A DNA stretch of 64,000 nt, from assembly GCA_022822445.1 (NCBI GenBank), contig JAJEBR010000097.1, positions 60,068-124,067 of the forward strand. The letters run 5' to 3'. Source of the stretch: Gemmatimonadota bacterium (GTDB taxonomy: Bacteria > Gemmatimonadota > Gemmatimonadetes > Longimicrobiales > Gaopeijiaceae). Below the pieces are notes generated by a model that saw only the letters and a program-made list of their open reading frames with translations, was not told the origin of the DNA and did no database searches. A program made the translations under genes and the position numbers. Positions 36,345 to 46,807 of the stretch are shown here, piece after piece (position 1 is the stretch's first letter; each line of letters begins with the position of its first letter).

Positions 36345-37052
36345 TTGTTTGACCTGGATGCGGAAGTACGGCGCTGGCGGCAGCGCCAGGAGCGCGGATC
36401 CTCGCTCTCGCCGCGCGAGTTGGATGAACTGGAGGACCATCTGCGGGCGCGGGTCAGGCTGGAGATGCAGTTGAACGCGGCGCTGGAGCCGGCAAATGCG
36501 TTGGCGCTTGCGCAGCGGGGGCTGGGCAGCCCGGCAGCGTTGGAGAACGAGTTCGCGAAGGCGGGCAAGCTCCGCTGGCGGCGTTGGCTGGTGGCCGGTT
36601 GGGCGGTGTTTGCGGCTTCGTTTGTTCTGCCGGTGAGGAAGGTGGGTTTCCCCTGGGAGGGATGGTTCCTCGGCTGGGAAGCGGCGATCATGCCGTTCAC
36701 CATCACTTTCGCTTCTCCCTTTGGCGATCCCCCAGGATCCCTGGGAGAGATCGCTCAGGCCCTCCCCGGACTCCTGAGTCCACTCACCAATCTCCTGATG
36801 CTTGCCACGCTGTTGGCGCTGGGTGCCGCGCGGCGACGCCGCACTCGCTGGCTGGCCGGGCTGGTCAGCGGAGGTGCGGTGCTCAACCTCGAATGGGTCG
36901 TTTGGTGGGCGGAACCGGTCGTTTGGCCTCCGCTGGGCATGGGCATCGGCTATTGGGCGTGGGCTACGTCCTTCTTCTGCGTAGCGACAGCCCTGTGGAT
37001 GCGCGTCATGGAGCTGAAGCCGGTCAGACCGGAGCCGTTCGGGGCCCAGTAG
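36345..37052 (+). CDS. PadR-linked membrane protein, third full-length paralogue
   Basis: The protein has 235 residues and starts with TTG at 36345, 15 bp after its neighbour. It has the same prefix domain (DLDAEVRRWRQRQERGSSLSPREL...) and TM arrangement, ending LGMGIGYWAWATSFFCVATALWMR. A longer hydrophilic loop with FPWEGWF and ASPFGDPPG lies between the first two TM segments compared with the second copy. The start codon TTG replaces the ATG of the sister gene at the same position (MFDLDAEV/LFDLDAEV). It ends the operon. Function unknown. Confidence 0.78.
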   Translation: MFDLDAEVRRWRQRQERGSSLSPRELDELEDHLRARVRLEMQLNAALEPANALALAQRGLGSPAALENEFAKAGKLRWRRWLVAGWAVFAASFVLPVRKVGFPWEGWFLGWEAAIMPFTITFASPFGDPPGSLGEIAQALPGLLSPLTNLLMLATLLALGAARRRRTRWLAGLVSGGAVLNLEWVVWWAEPVVWPPLGMGIGYWAWATSFFCVATALWMRVMELKPVRPEPFGAQ

Positions 37053-37065
37053 CCTTTCTCGCGCG

Positions 37066-37110
37066 GAATTGTATACTCTGCCTTACAATTCGTAAGGTGA
37101 ACATGACATT
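37066..37110. promoter_or_regulatory. AT-rich nested dyads after the paralogue operon
   Basis: GAATTGTA (37066-37073) and TACAATTC (37084-37091) form a perfect 8-bp dyad with a 10-nt gap, and CCTTAC (37081-37086) with GTAAGG (37092-37097) forms a second overlapping one. GTAAGGTGAACATGACATT (37092-37110) recurs with two mismatches upstream of aspS. It sits between convergent units, so its target is unclear. Confidence 0.45.
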
Positions 37111-37159
37111 TCAGAGACATCGCGAAGGACGGGCTCGGGCAACCCGCGTTGGCCAACAG

Positions 37160-37528
37160 CTACGGAGCCTCCCCCAGCACCCAGACAGCCTCTTCGTCCA
37201 TCATTCGCGCAAAACGCCCGCCCTTCCGTCTCATGCGCTCCCACTCGTCGACAGTGTACACGAGCAGGTCGGTGGGCACCGGCAGGCGCTCGCAGGGCCA
37301 GCCGCGGTTGCGCTCCAGGCGGGGCAACTCGCTCTCGCTGACGATAGCCACCAGATCGAGATCGCTGCCGAAGCCCGTGTCGCCGCGCGCATGGGAGCCG
37401 AAATAGGCAAGCGCGACCAGATCGGTTCGGGCAGCCGCCTGGCTATTGGCCCAATCCCGAAGGGCCCTTAGCACCTGATCAGGCGTCGGCCAGCGCTTTA
37501 CGAACGTAGTCGAGGACGTTACGGGCAT
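37160..37528 (-). CDS. MNT-type nucleotidyltransferase (minimal nucleotidyltransferase of a HEPN-MNT pair)
   Basis: The protein has 122 residues from ATG 37528; a GTG at 37474, just past the HEPN stop, would give 104 residues. The polymerase-beta fold signature GSHARGDTGFGSDLDLV is intact: GS, then D-x-D metal ligands, with ALAYFG strand before it. The C-terminal half is ERLPVPTDLLVYTVDEWERM. In HEPN-MNT toxin-antitoxin modules the MNT protein neutralises the HEPN RNase, in known cases by adding AMP groups to it. It overlaps the HEPN gene by up to 50 nt. The intact metal site suggests it is active. Confidence 0.85.
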   Translation of the reverse strand: MPVTSSTTFVKRWPTPDQVLRALRDWANSQAAARTDLVALAYFGSHARGDTGFGSDLDLVAIVSESELPRLERNRGWPCERLPVPTDLLVYTVDEWERMRRKGGRFARMMDEEAVWVLGEAP

Positions 37529-37868
37529 ATTCGACCGCCTGCGAACTGTGCAATGATCCGTAGTGCTCGAAAGCCGGGCCTTCATCGTGCACGTTCGGAT
37601 ACCTGGCAGGAATGAAGTAGTTGTCCAGCACCCGCGCCCGCTCGATCAGTTCCTGTGGCGGCGGGTCGGGCAGCTCGCCGAGCAGCCTTGCGGCGGCATG
37701 ACCCCACGCCTCCTGACCGTGCGCCAAGTGGAGTGCCCTGGCTGCCTTTTCCGACGCCTGATGAGCAGCAAAGCACGCCCAGTCGTGCCTGCCATCCTCG
37801 TGCGAGGCGATGGCTTGTTCCAGATCGTGTTCGGCCTGGGCGAACCAGTCTCGTGATCGGTTCGGCAT
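37479..37868 (-). CDS. HEPN domain protein (putative RNase toxin of a HEPN-MNT pair)
   Basis: The 129-residue all-helical protein has the HEPN pattern: WFAQAEHDLEQAIASHEDGRHDWACFAAHQASEKAARALHL in the first two helices (given in parts: AEHDLEQA, ACFAAHQASEKAARAL), and the conserved LDNYFIPARYPNV near the C-terminus. It starts at ATG 37868 and precedes the MNT gene with overlap. HEPN proteins of this class cut RNA or tRNA when not neutralised. A typical R-x4-6-H active site could not be placed with certainty, so toxin activity is inferred from family and pairing. Confidence 0.85.
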   Translation of the reverse strand: MPNRSRDWFAQAEHDLEQAIASHEDGRHDWACFAAHQASEKAARALHLAHGQEAWGHAAARLLGELPDPPPQELIERARVLDNYFIPARYPNVHDEGPAFEHYGSLHSSQAVEYARNVLDYVRKALADA

Positions 37869-37915
37869 GGGTCGGCTCGTGCCTATCGGTATACCCGCGG
37901 GGGATCTGAGTGGAA

Positions 37916-37942
37916 GGTAACCCCGGAGTCTGCGGGGAACAG
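37916..37942. other. Single CRISPR-repeat-like hairpin upstream of the HEPN gene
   Basis: GGTAACCCCGGAGTCTGCGGGG followed by AACAG contains CCCCG (37921-37925) and CGGGG (37933-37937) around GAGTCTG, and reads like a lone, degenerate type I-E repeat. There is one copy only and no cas gene in the window. It may simply be a hairpin between higA and the HEPN gene, for example a terminator or RNA element. Confidence 0.25.
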
Positions 37943-37998
37943 GTCTTTGTGTACGGAAGACGCTCGCAAGCCCGGTCGCCCGGTGATGCTTCGCAGGA

Positions 37999-38301
37999 CT
38001 ATCCCTGTGCGGCAGCGGCAGGCCGATAGCGATCCACCCGGATCTGACCCTCACGCTTGGCCGCCTCTGCAACGTCATACGCGGCCTGAAGCCGAATCCA
38101 GGTCTCGGTGGTGGAGCCGAAGGCCTTCGCCAGACGTATCGCCATGTCCGTAGAGATGCGGGCGTGTCCATTCACCAGATTCGAGAGCGCCTGACGACTT
38201 ACTCCGAGCACGCTGGCCCCGTCCGTCACACTGAGTCCGAGCGGCTCAAGGCAAGAAAGCCGGACGACCTTTCCGGGATGTGGCGGGTTCTTCATGGGCA
38301 T
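37999..38301 (-). CDS. higA: HigA family antitoxin (orphan)
   Basis: The protein is 100 residues from ATG 38301 (or 98 from the next Met). The XRE-type helix-turn-helix matches HigA antitoxins: [21 protein letters not shown] opening, [18 protein letters not shown] recognition region, [16 protein letters not shown] ending. HigB toxins are normally encoded next to it, but the 130 bp downstream and the upstream side hold no HigB-like frame. The S9 peptidase gene starts divergently 125 bp away. It may be a solitary regulator or the remains of a module, perhaps controlling the downstream HEPN-MNT pair. Confidence 0.88.
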   Translation of the reverse strand: MPMKNPPHPGKVVRLSCLEPLGLSVTDGASVLGVSRQALSNLVNGHARISTDMAIRLAKAFGSTTETWIRLQAAYDVAEAAKREGQIRVDRYRPAAAAQG

Positions 38302-38426
38302 GACATCCACGATTGTAGGGTGTCTAGCGCCACTTGACAACGGTGCCCCACCCGCTTTCCCCCCTGCCCCGCCCGGATGTAGGTTGCCCATCGGACTGCT
38401 CTCCCTATTCCGAAAGCGACTTCACC

Positions 38427-40868
38427 ATGCGTACCACCCGACACCTCGCCCCTCCGCGAAGTGGGGCGGCCGTCCTCGTAGCGGCCGGCCCCATGCCCCT
38501 CATCCTGACGCTCGCCGTTGCCACCACCTTCGCGGCCGCCACCCCCCTCCCCGCCCACCCCCAGCAGCGCCTCTTCACACCCGAGATCGCGCTCGATGTC
38601 CGCGGCGTGGGCATCGCGGCGGTGACGGGCGACGGCGCCCGCGTGGCCGCGACGGTGAGGACCCGCCGCGACCGCACCGGCGTCGACCACCAGCGCTACG
38701 GCGACCCCACGTACATCTCCCCCACCACCACGCGGCTGATGGTGATCGACACGCGGAGCGGGGAGCGCACATGGGTGCATGAGGAGCCGGCCCAGCTGCG
38801 CGGCTTCGAGTGGTCGCCCGACGGGGGGCGGCTCGCGTACTTCATCGTGGAGGACGGCGGGTCCGGCGAGGGCGTCGGATCGGGCGACGGCGGACGCTCC
38901 GGCGAGGGCGGGCGGTACCGGCTCAGGATCTTCGACGCGTCGACCGGCCGCGCCCGCACCGTGGCGCTGCGCACGGACAGGGAGATCGCGTCATCGTCGC
39001 CGCTGGTTTGGTCGCCGGACGGCGACGAGGTGCTGATCGGGCTGCGTCCCGACCGGTGGGCGGCCGACGCGCGCGCGGCCTTTGTCGCCCTGACCGAGGC
39101 ACCGGTCATCGTGCAGGATTCCCGTAACGACTTCCTGGCCTGGGACCGCGTGAGGAACATCGCCGCGAGGCAGATCACCGCGCTTGTTTCCCCCGAAAAC
39201 GGCAGCGTGCGGGAGATCCTTGCCGACGTGACGCCATCCGGACCGGGCTTCTCGGAGGACGGCTCCTACATCACCTACTCGACGGCCACGCGCACGAAAA
39301 CGTCCTACACCCGGCGGGACGGGACCGAGTACGAGCTCTTCCGGCTGGCGCTCGCCGACGGGAGCGAGCCCGAGTCGCTGCGGGACACCGGCGAGGACCG
39401 CATGAGCGCGAACTGGAACGCGGCGCGCGACGCATTTGCGTATGGCGAGCGGGGATCGGTCTTCGTGCGGCGGCTGGGCGAGGACGAGGCGGTCGACGTG
39501 ACGGCGGAACACCGCGGGCCCGCGGATGAAGATGTCGGCGCCGAGGACGAGGGCGGTGGCGGAGAAGGCGGCGGCGCGGGCGGCACCGGCGACCCCGATG
39601 CGGCCGAAACCGACTCCACCCGCATCCGATTCTCGCTCCAGCGCTGGAGCCCTTCGGGCGACCGGCTCCTGCTCAGCTCCCAGGACGCCTGGCACCTCCT
39701 CGACCTCGGCACGGGCGATCTGCGCACCCTTCTCGAACTCGAGGAGGACAGCGACACCCGCCCCCGCCGGCAGGTCCAGGCGTGGAGCGACGACGGCCGC
39801 CACCTCTACTTCAGCTACGCCGCCCGGGAGCGCTGGCAGCGCGGCCTGAAACGCCTCGATGTGGCCACCGGCGCCATCGAGACCCTGTTCCTGGACGACA
39901 ACCTCTACCGCTCCTGGAACATCTCCGACGACGGCGGCACCATCGTCTACACCATGTCCGACGGCGACCACCCCGACGAGATCTGGACCACACCCACGGA
40001 CCGCCTCGCGCCCCGGCAACTCACCACCTCCAACCCCCAGCTCGACGATGTCGCGCTCACCCGCAGCGAGCTCGTCGAGTATCTGGACGTCGACGGTAAT
40101 ACGCTTTACGGCATTCTGTATTACCCCGCCAACTACGAGCCCGGGCGCACCTACCCCCTGGTGGCCGAGATCTACGAGCAGTACTTCGACAACGGCTTCA
40201 ACGAGAACATGAACCTGATCACCGCGCAGGGGTGGTTCGGGTTCCGCCCGTCGGTGCGCTTCGAGGAGGGGTTCCCCGGCGAGGCATGGCTGAAGGCCGT
40301 GCCGAACGCGATCAACAAGATCATCGAGCGGGGGCTCGTCGACCCGGAGAAGGTGGGCGTCTACGGGCAGAGCTACGGCGGCTACGCGACCAACCTGCTG
40401 ATCACGCAGACCGACCGCTTCGCGGCGGCGGCTAACGTGTCCGGCAAGGTGAACATCATTTCGTTCCTGGGCGACTCGCCGAAGATCACCACGCGCAACT
40501 ACGCGGCCGCCGAGGTCGGGCAGGACCGGATCGGCGCCACGCTCTGGGAGCAGCCGCACAAGTACATCGAGCACTCGGCGGTGATGTTCGCGGACCGGAT
40601 CGAGACGCCGCTGCTCATGCTGTCGGGCGAGGGCGACTGGAACGTGCCGGCGACGAACCAGCGCGAGATGTACTACGCGCTCAGGCGGCTGGAGAAGGAA
40701 GTGGTGTGGGTGCACTACACCGCGGGCGGGCACGGGGCCGGGCGGGCGAGCACCGCGGCCGACTTCGTGGACCATTGGCAGCGGATGTTCGACTGGTTCG
40801 CGGAGCACTTCGGAGAGGAGGACGGAAAGCCGGTGTCGGAGGACGACGGGGAGGTCCCACCGAGGTGA
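38427..40868 (+). CDS. Secreted prolyl-oligopeptidase-type peptidase (family S9)
   Basis: The protein has 813 residues from ATG 38427, with a signal peptide that ends near PLPAHPQQ. The beta-propeller half spans about 40-530 (repeated W-SPDG-type blades) and the alpha/beta-hydrolase half follows. The nucleophile is Ser649 in YGQSYGGYA; the acid Asp lies in SGEGDWNVP and the His in AGGHGAG. The order is that of S9B/S9C peptidases. Two Gly/Glu/Asp-rich insertions (around 143-170 and 370-400) are unusual for the family and match other proteins of this genome. Start chosen at the Met directly before the signal peptide; an earlier ATG at 38334 adds nothing recognisable. Confidence 0.92.
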   Translation: MRTTRHLAPPRSGAAVLVAAGPMPLILTLAVATTFAAATPLPAHPQQRLFTPEIALDVRGVGIAAVTGDGARVAATVRTRRDRTGVDHQRYGDPTYISPTTTRLMVIDTRSGERTWVHEEPAQLRGFEWSPDGGRLAYFIVEDGGSGEGVGSGDGGRSGEGGRYRLRIFDASTGRARTVALRTDREIASSSPLVWSPDGDEVLIGLRPDRWAADARAAFVALTEAPVIVQDSRNDFLAWDRVRNIAARQITALVSPENGSVREILADVTPSGPGFSEDGSYITYSTATRTKTSYTRRDGTEYELFRLALADGSEPESLRDTGEDRMSANWNAARDAFAYGERGSVFVRRLGEDEAVDVTAEHRGPADEDVGAEDEGGGGEGGGAGGTGDPDAAETDSTRIRFSLQRWSPSGDRLLLSSQDAWHLLDLGTGDLRTLLELEEDSDTRPRRQVQAWSDDGRHLYFSYAARERWQRGLKRLDVATGAIETLFLDDNLYRSWNISDDGGTIVYTMSDGDHPDEIWTTPTDRLAPRQLTTSNPQLDDVALTRSELVEYLDVDGNTLYGILYYPANYEPGRTYPLVAEIYEQYFDNGFNENMNLITAQGWFGFRPSVRFEEGFPGEAWLKAVPNAINKIIERGLVDPEKVGVYGQSYGGYATNLLITQTDRFAAAANVSGKVNIISFLGDSPKITTRNYAAAEVGQDRIGATLWEQPHKYIEHSAVMFADRIETPLLMLSGEGDWNVPATNQREMYYALRRLEKEVVWVHYTAGGHGAGRASTAADFVDHWQRMFDWFAEHFGEEDGKPVSEDDGEVPPR

Positions 40869-40908
40869 CGAGCGACGTACGCCGGTCGGGGGGCAGGACG
40901 GGAGCGCC

Positions 40909-41895
40909 GTGAAACACCCCCTGTCCGGTCAGATCGCCGTCGTCACCGGCGCCAATTCGGGGGTGGGCCGATCGGCCACCGAGATGCTCCTGCGGGCGGG
41001 CGCGCACGTCACGATGGTCTGCCGCAGCCGGGAGCGGGGGGAGCGGGCGCTGGCGGAGTTGCGGGGGGGCGGAACCGCAGACGGTGCCCAGGGAGCGTCC
41101 GCTGGCGGTGGCCAGGCAGCGTCCGCGACCGGTGCCTCCGGCGCGGCAGCCGGCGAGTCACCCGGCCCGCAGGTCACCCTCGAACTCGCCGACCTCTCCC
41201 GGCTGGCCGATGTCCGGGCTGCCGCCCGCCGCATCGCCGACCGCCTCCCCGGCATCGACATCCTCGTCAACAACGCCGGCATCTCCAGCGCGCGCCGTAC
41301 CCTGTCGGCCGACGGGTTCGAGCTGACCTTCGCCACCAATCACATCGGGCACTTCCTCCTCACCCACCTTCTGCTCGAACGCCTCAAGTCCGGGCGAGGG
41401 CGCATCGTCAACGTCAGCTCGCGGGGGCACCGGGGCGGCGACCTCCGGCGAGCCAGTCTCGAAGACATCGCCCGGGGTCGCGCCTGGAAGGGCGGCCTGC
41501 AGGCCTACGCGGACTCGAAGCTGGCGAACATCCTCTTCACCTTCGAATCGGTGCGTCGCTGGGGCGGCCACGGAATCACCGCCAACGCGGTCCACCCCGG
41601 CGTGCTCGCCACCGAGATCTGGAACAAGATCCCACGCGTCGCCCGCATCCTGGTCCGCCCGTTCACCTGGTTCATGGACCGGCCGGATGTCGGCGGAGCG
41701 GCAGTCATGAACCTCGTCACGGGCTCCGCCGGCGATGCCGTCACGGGACGCTACTTCCACATGCTGGAAGGGAAATCGCCGGACGCCCAGGCCCAGGACG
41801 AGATCCTGGCGCGCGAGCTCTGGGAGCGGAGCCTGGAGTGGACCGGTATTCTCCACATGGACACGAGCCAAATGCCTTGCAGACGAAGGGACTGA
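40909..41895 (+). CDS. Short-chain dehydrogenase/reductase (retinol-dehydrogenase-like)
   Basis: The 328-residue Rossmann enzyme begins at GTG 40909. Cofactor motif TGANSGVG (about 14-21), then NNAG, ATNHIGHFLLTHLLL, active-site YADSK (Tyr-x3-Lys) and VHPGVLATEIW are all classic SDR features of the retinol-dehydrogenase-like branch. The R in VCRSRERG suggests NADP preference. An Ala/Gly/Ser-rich insertion of about 35 residues (approximately 50-85) interrupts the beta3/alpha3 region and has no counterpart in the family. Substrate unknown. It is followed 2 bp later by a VOC protein gene. Confidence 0.9.
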   Translation: MKHPLSGQIAVVTGANSGVGRSATEMLLRAGAHVTMVCRSRERGERALAELRGGGTADGAQGASAGGGQAASATGASGAAAGESPGPQVTLELADLSRLADVRAAARRIADRLPGIDILVNNAGISSARRTLSADGFELTFATNHIGHFLLTHLLLERLKSGRGRIVNVSSRGHRGGDLRRASLEDIARGRAWKGGLQAYADSKLANILFTFESVRRWGGHGITANAVHPGVLATEIWNKIPRVARILVRPFTWFMDRPDVGGAAVMNLVTGSAGDAVTGRYFHMLEGKSPDAQAQDEILARELWERSLEWTGILHMDTSQMPCRRRD

Positions 41896-41897
41896 AG

Positions 41898-42356
41898 ATG
41901 AAGCTTGACCGCATCGCCACCTGCCTCTGGTTCGAGGACCGCGCCGAGGAGGCGGCCGAGTTCTACGTTTCGCTCTTCCCCGACTCGCGGATCGTGCACG
42001 TCTCGACGGTTTCGGCCGGGCCGGCCGAGGGCAACGCCTTCGTCGTCTTCGAGCTGGCCGGGCGGCGGTTCCAGGGGATCGACGGGGGACCCATGTTCAA
42101 GTTCACGCCCGCGATCTCCTTTGTGGTGAACTGCGAGTCGCAGGAGGAGATTGACCGCTACTGGGATGCGCTCTCGGACGGCGGCCGGGAGGGCTACTGC
42201 GGCTGGCTGGACGACCGCTTCGGCGTTTCCTGGCAGGTCATCCCGGCCAACATGGGCGAGCTGATGGCCCGCGACCCGAAGCGGGTCATGGAGGCCCTCC
42301 TCAAGATGGGGAAAATCGACATCGAGGGGCTGGAGAAGGCGGGCTCGGGCGGCTGA
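41898..42356 (+). CDS. VOC family protein (PhnB/3-demethylubiquinone-9 methyltransferase-like)
   Basis: The 152-residue protein is two vicinal-oxygen-chelate repeats. The pattern CLWFEDRAEEAAEFYVSLFPDSRI...GNAFVVFELAGRRFQGIDGG (seen in parts) and a second half with GWLDDRFGVSWQVIPANM matches the PhnB-like branch annotated as 3-demethylubiquinone methyltransferase-like, a misleading name. Chemistry is unknown. The start ATG 41898 lies 2 nt after the SDR stop. Confidence 0.9.
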   Translation: MKLDRIATCLWFEDRAEEAAEFYVSLFPDSRIVHVSTVSAGPAEGNAFVVFELAGRRFQGIDGGPMFKFTPAISFVVNCESQEEIDRYWDALSDGGREGYCGWLDDRFGVSWQVIPANMGELMARDPKRVMEALLKMGKIDIEGLEKAGSGG

Positions 42357-42399
42357 GACCGATTTCGGCGGCGTGGGCTGACGCAGGCCGCGTTCTTCG

Positions 42400-42417
42400 G
42401 CGGCAGGCGAATGCCGC
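42400..42417. terminator. Hairpin between convergent VOC and mutase genes
   Basis: GCGGCA (42400-42405) and TGCCGC (42412-42417) form a perfect stem around GGCGAA, midway between the VOC stop (plus) and the mutase stop (minus). It could terminate both strands. No T-run is present. Confidence 0.4.
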
Positions 42418-42437
42418 GCGGGCCTTGCCATGCGGAG

Positions 42438-44142
<1,705 letters not shown>

Positions 44143-44156
<14 letters not shown>

Positions 44157-45396
44157 CGTGCCGCGTCCCTCCTGACCGGTGCCCTTCTTCCTCTCCGGGA
44201 GAAGTCTCAGGTTCGCCTCCCGGCACCTTGTTCAATATGGCGTGAATGATCCGATCTGCCACACCGTAGGCCGTCTCCCTGCCCGCTCCCACCTCGCCGG
44301 CCCACCGTTCGAAGCGCGGGTCGGTTTCGATCACGGCCCGGGCCCGGTCGCTGAGGCGGCGCTCGACCACGTCCCGGATGCGCCCGCGCGCCCGCCGTTC
44401 CCGCCGCACCGCGAGCCGCCCGGTGTCCGCGAGGTAGCGGTGATGCGCGTCGAGCTGCTCCAGGAACTCGCCGATCCCTTCGCCGCGGCCGGCCGAGGTC
44501 TTGAGGACGGGGATCTCCCAGGGGGGGATGGGGGGCTCGGGCGGAGGGGACTGGGCGCCGGCCGGCTCGATCGCGACCGGGTCCGCCGGATGCGCGTCGG
44601 CGGCGTCTGAGTCGGCGGGGTGTGGGCCGGCAGCGTCCGCCGGGTGTTCGCGGCCGCGCTTGCCGGCGTCCGCCACCCGCGAAAGATCCACTCCGTGGTG
44701 CCCCTGGGCATCGCGCGAAGCGAGGCCGGCCTTGAGAAGCAGCGCCTGGCGGATCTCGCGCACCAGCCGGTCCGCACCGACACGGTCCGATTTATTAACT
44801 ACGAAAACGTCGGCGATTTCCATCAATCCGGCCTTCATCGCCTGGACCCCGTCACCGGACTCCGGCACCAGTACCACCGCCGTCGTGTCCGCGGCCGCCT
44901 GGATCTCGAGCTGGGTCTGCCCCACCCCCACGGTTTCGATCATGATGTTGGGGAACCCGAAGGCGTCGAGCAGGTCGATGACTTCGCGGGTCGTCGCCGC
45001 CAGCCCGCCGAGCGACCCACGCGTGGCCATGGAGCGGATGAAGATCCCCGGGTCGGTGGCGAGGTCGTTCATGCGAATCCGGTCTCCGAGGAGCGCGCCG
45101 CCGGTGAAGGGCGACGTCGGGTCCACCGCGACGATCGCCACCTCCTCGCCCCTGCCGCGCAGGCGGGTCGCCAGGTGGGCCGCGAGGCTCGACTTGCCGG
45201 CGCCGGGCGGACCCGTGATCCCGATCCGCCGGGCCCGCGGGCGAACCAGCAGCAGCTCCCGCAGCAGGTCGGCCACGCCCGGGCGTCCTCCCTCCACCAT
45301 CGAGATGGCCCGTGCGAGCGCCGGCCTCTTTCCGCTCCGGAAGTCCGCCGCCAGCCGGCGGTTCCGTTCCTCCCGCGTCGCGCGCGCCGGTCTCAT
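44143..45396 (-). CDS. meaB: MeaB/ArgK-type G3E GTPase chaperone of the mutase
   Basis: This 417-residue GTPase protects and reactivates methylmalonyl-CoA mutase and gates cobalamin loading. P-loop GPPGAGKSSLAAHLA, VAVDPTSPFTGGALLGDRIRMND, the switch region ETVGVGQTQ and NKSDRVGAD are all present; the helical C-terminal dimerisation region ends in the protein. An insertion of about 70 residues rich in His/Pro/Ala/Asp (repeats of HPADxA, around 220-290) interrupts the C-terminal part, making it longer than usual (about 330). It sits directly upstream of the mutase. Confidence 0.94.
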
Positions 45397-45412
45397 CGTG
45401 CGTCGGCCGCCA

Positions 45413-46807
45413 CTACAGTACGAGTGCCCTGGCCAGCGTGAGGACCATGACGAACCCCACGAGGTCGGTGAGGGTGTGGACGAAGACCGACGACGCCACC
45501 GCGGGGTCGACCCCGAGCCGGTTCAGAACCGTGGGAATCATCGCGCCCGCGAATCCCGCCACGATGATGTTCGACCACATGGCCAGCAGCACCACCACCC
45601 CCAGCATCGGGTCGCCCTCCCAGAGAAACGCCCCCAATGCGAAGAGTGCGCCGAGCGCGAAGCCGTTGAACAGGCCCACCGCCACCTCCTTCCTCACCGC
45701 CCTGAAGCCCCCCTGGCGCCACTCGTCCCCGATCGCGATGCGGCGGATGGTCACGGCCAGCGCCTGCGTCCCGGTGTTCCCGCCCAACGCCGCGATCACC
45801 GGCATCAGAAAGGCCAGGAACGGCGCGGCGCTGATCAGCTCCTCGAAGCTGAGGATCACCGCGGCGGCCAGCGCGGCCGTCACCAGGTTGAGCGTCAGCC
45901 AGGGGAGCCTGGAGCGCACGGCTTCGAGCCATCCCGCCTCGAGTTCCTCCTCCTCCGACACCCCTGCGAGCTTGAGGATGTCCTCCGTCGTCTCGGCCTC
46001 GATCACGTCGATCACGTCGTCGAAGGTGATGCGCCCGATCAGCACCCCGCCCGTCCCCACCACTGGCACGCTGACGAGGTTGTAGCGACCCATTATGCGG
46101 CCCACCTCCTCCTGGTCGGTATCGGGGTGCACGACCGCCGCCGCCGGCTGGACCAGCGCCGCGACCAGCTGGCCCGGATCGGCCAGGATGAGATCGGCGA
46201 TGGGCACGGTGCCCTCCAGACGATCCCGTTCGTCCACCACGAACACCGTGTAGAAGTCCTCCACCTCGCGCCCTTGCCGGCGGACTTCGCCGATGGCGTC
46301 GGCGGCGCTGGATTCGGCGGTCACGGAGACCAGCGCCGTGGTCATCAGGCCGCCGGCGGTCTCCTCGTCGTAGCGGAGAAGGCCCCGGATTTCGACGGCG
46401 TCCTCGGTCGGGAGCGCCGCCAGCATGCGGTCCCGAACGTCCGGTTCCATCTCGCCCAGGAGGTCGGCCGCGTCGTCGTCGGGAAGGTCCCGGAGGAGCG
46501 CGGTGCCCCGCTTCGCGTCCAGCGAGGACAGCAGGTCCGCCCGGTCCTCGTGCTCCTCCATCTCGGCGAGGGTGTCGGAGGCGAGTTCGGTGGGCAGGGT
46601 CCGGAGGATCTCCAGCTGCAGATCCTCCGACTCGACCGCGGCGACGAGGTCGGCGATGTCGGAGGGGTGCATCTCCTCGGCGGACTCCATCCAGTCCGGG
46701 AGGCCGGTCCCACGCTCTCCGGGCGGCGGAACGCTCCCGGTGGAACCGCCGCCCATCCCCCCCTGCCCCCGGCCGCGCGGAGCCAGCGGCCCGTCCTCGG
46801 CGCTCAC
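45413..46807 (-). CDS. mgtE: Magnesium transporter MgtE
   Basis: The protein has 464 residues. A cytosolic N-domain with helical repeats (MHPSDIADLVAAVESEDL..., EEHEDRADLLSSL) is followed by the CBS pair (TAGGLMTTALVSV, FDDVIDVIE) and five TM helices with the GGNTGTQALAV segment and ANIIVAGFAGAMIP. It forms the Mg2+-gated channel of the inner membrane. The GTG start overlaps the ybeY stop by 4 nt. The first 35 residues are Gly/Pro-rich and less conserved. Confidence 0.95.
   Translation of the reverse strand: MSAEDGPLAPRGRGQGGMGGGSTGSVPPPGERGTGLPDWMESAEEMHPSDIADLVAAVESEDLQLEILRTLPTELASDTLAEMEEHEDRADLLSSLDAKRGTALLRDLPDDDAADLLGEMEPDVRDRMLAALPTEDAVEIRGLLRYDEETAGGLMTTALVSVTAESSAADAIGEVRRQGREVEDFYTVFVVDERDRLEGTVPIADLILADPGQLVAALVQPAAAVVHPDTDQEEVGRIMGRYNLVSVPVVGTGGVLIGRITFDDVIDVIEAETTEDILKLAGVSEEEELEAGWLEAVRSRLPWLTLNLVTAALAAAVILSFEELISAAPFLAFLMPVIAALGGNTGTQALAVTIRRIAIGDEWRQGGFRAVRKEVAVGLFNGFALGALFALGAFLWEGDPMLGVVVLLAMWSNIIVAGFAGAMIPTVLNRLGVDPAVASSVFVHTLTDLVGFVMVLTLARALVL

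Noticed and set aside
37103..37470. Plus-strand gene starting ATGACATTTCAGAG after the AT-rich dyads
   Set aside because: Antisense to the MNT gene; the product is low in hydrophobic pattern and has no family.
37916..37942. CRISPR array or ectopic repeat controlling the HEPN pair
   Set aside because: Only one degenerate repeat-like element and no cas genes; kept only as a hairpin feature.
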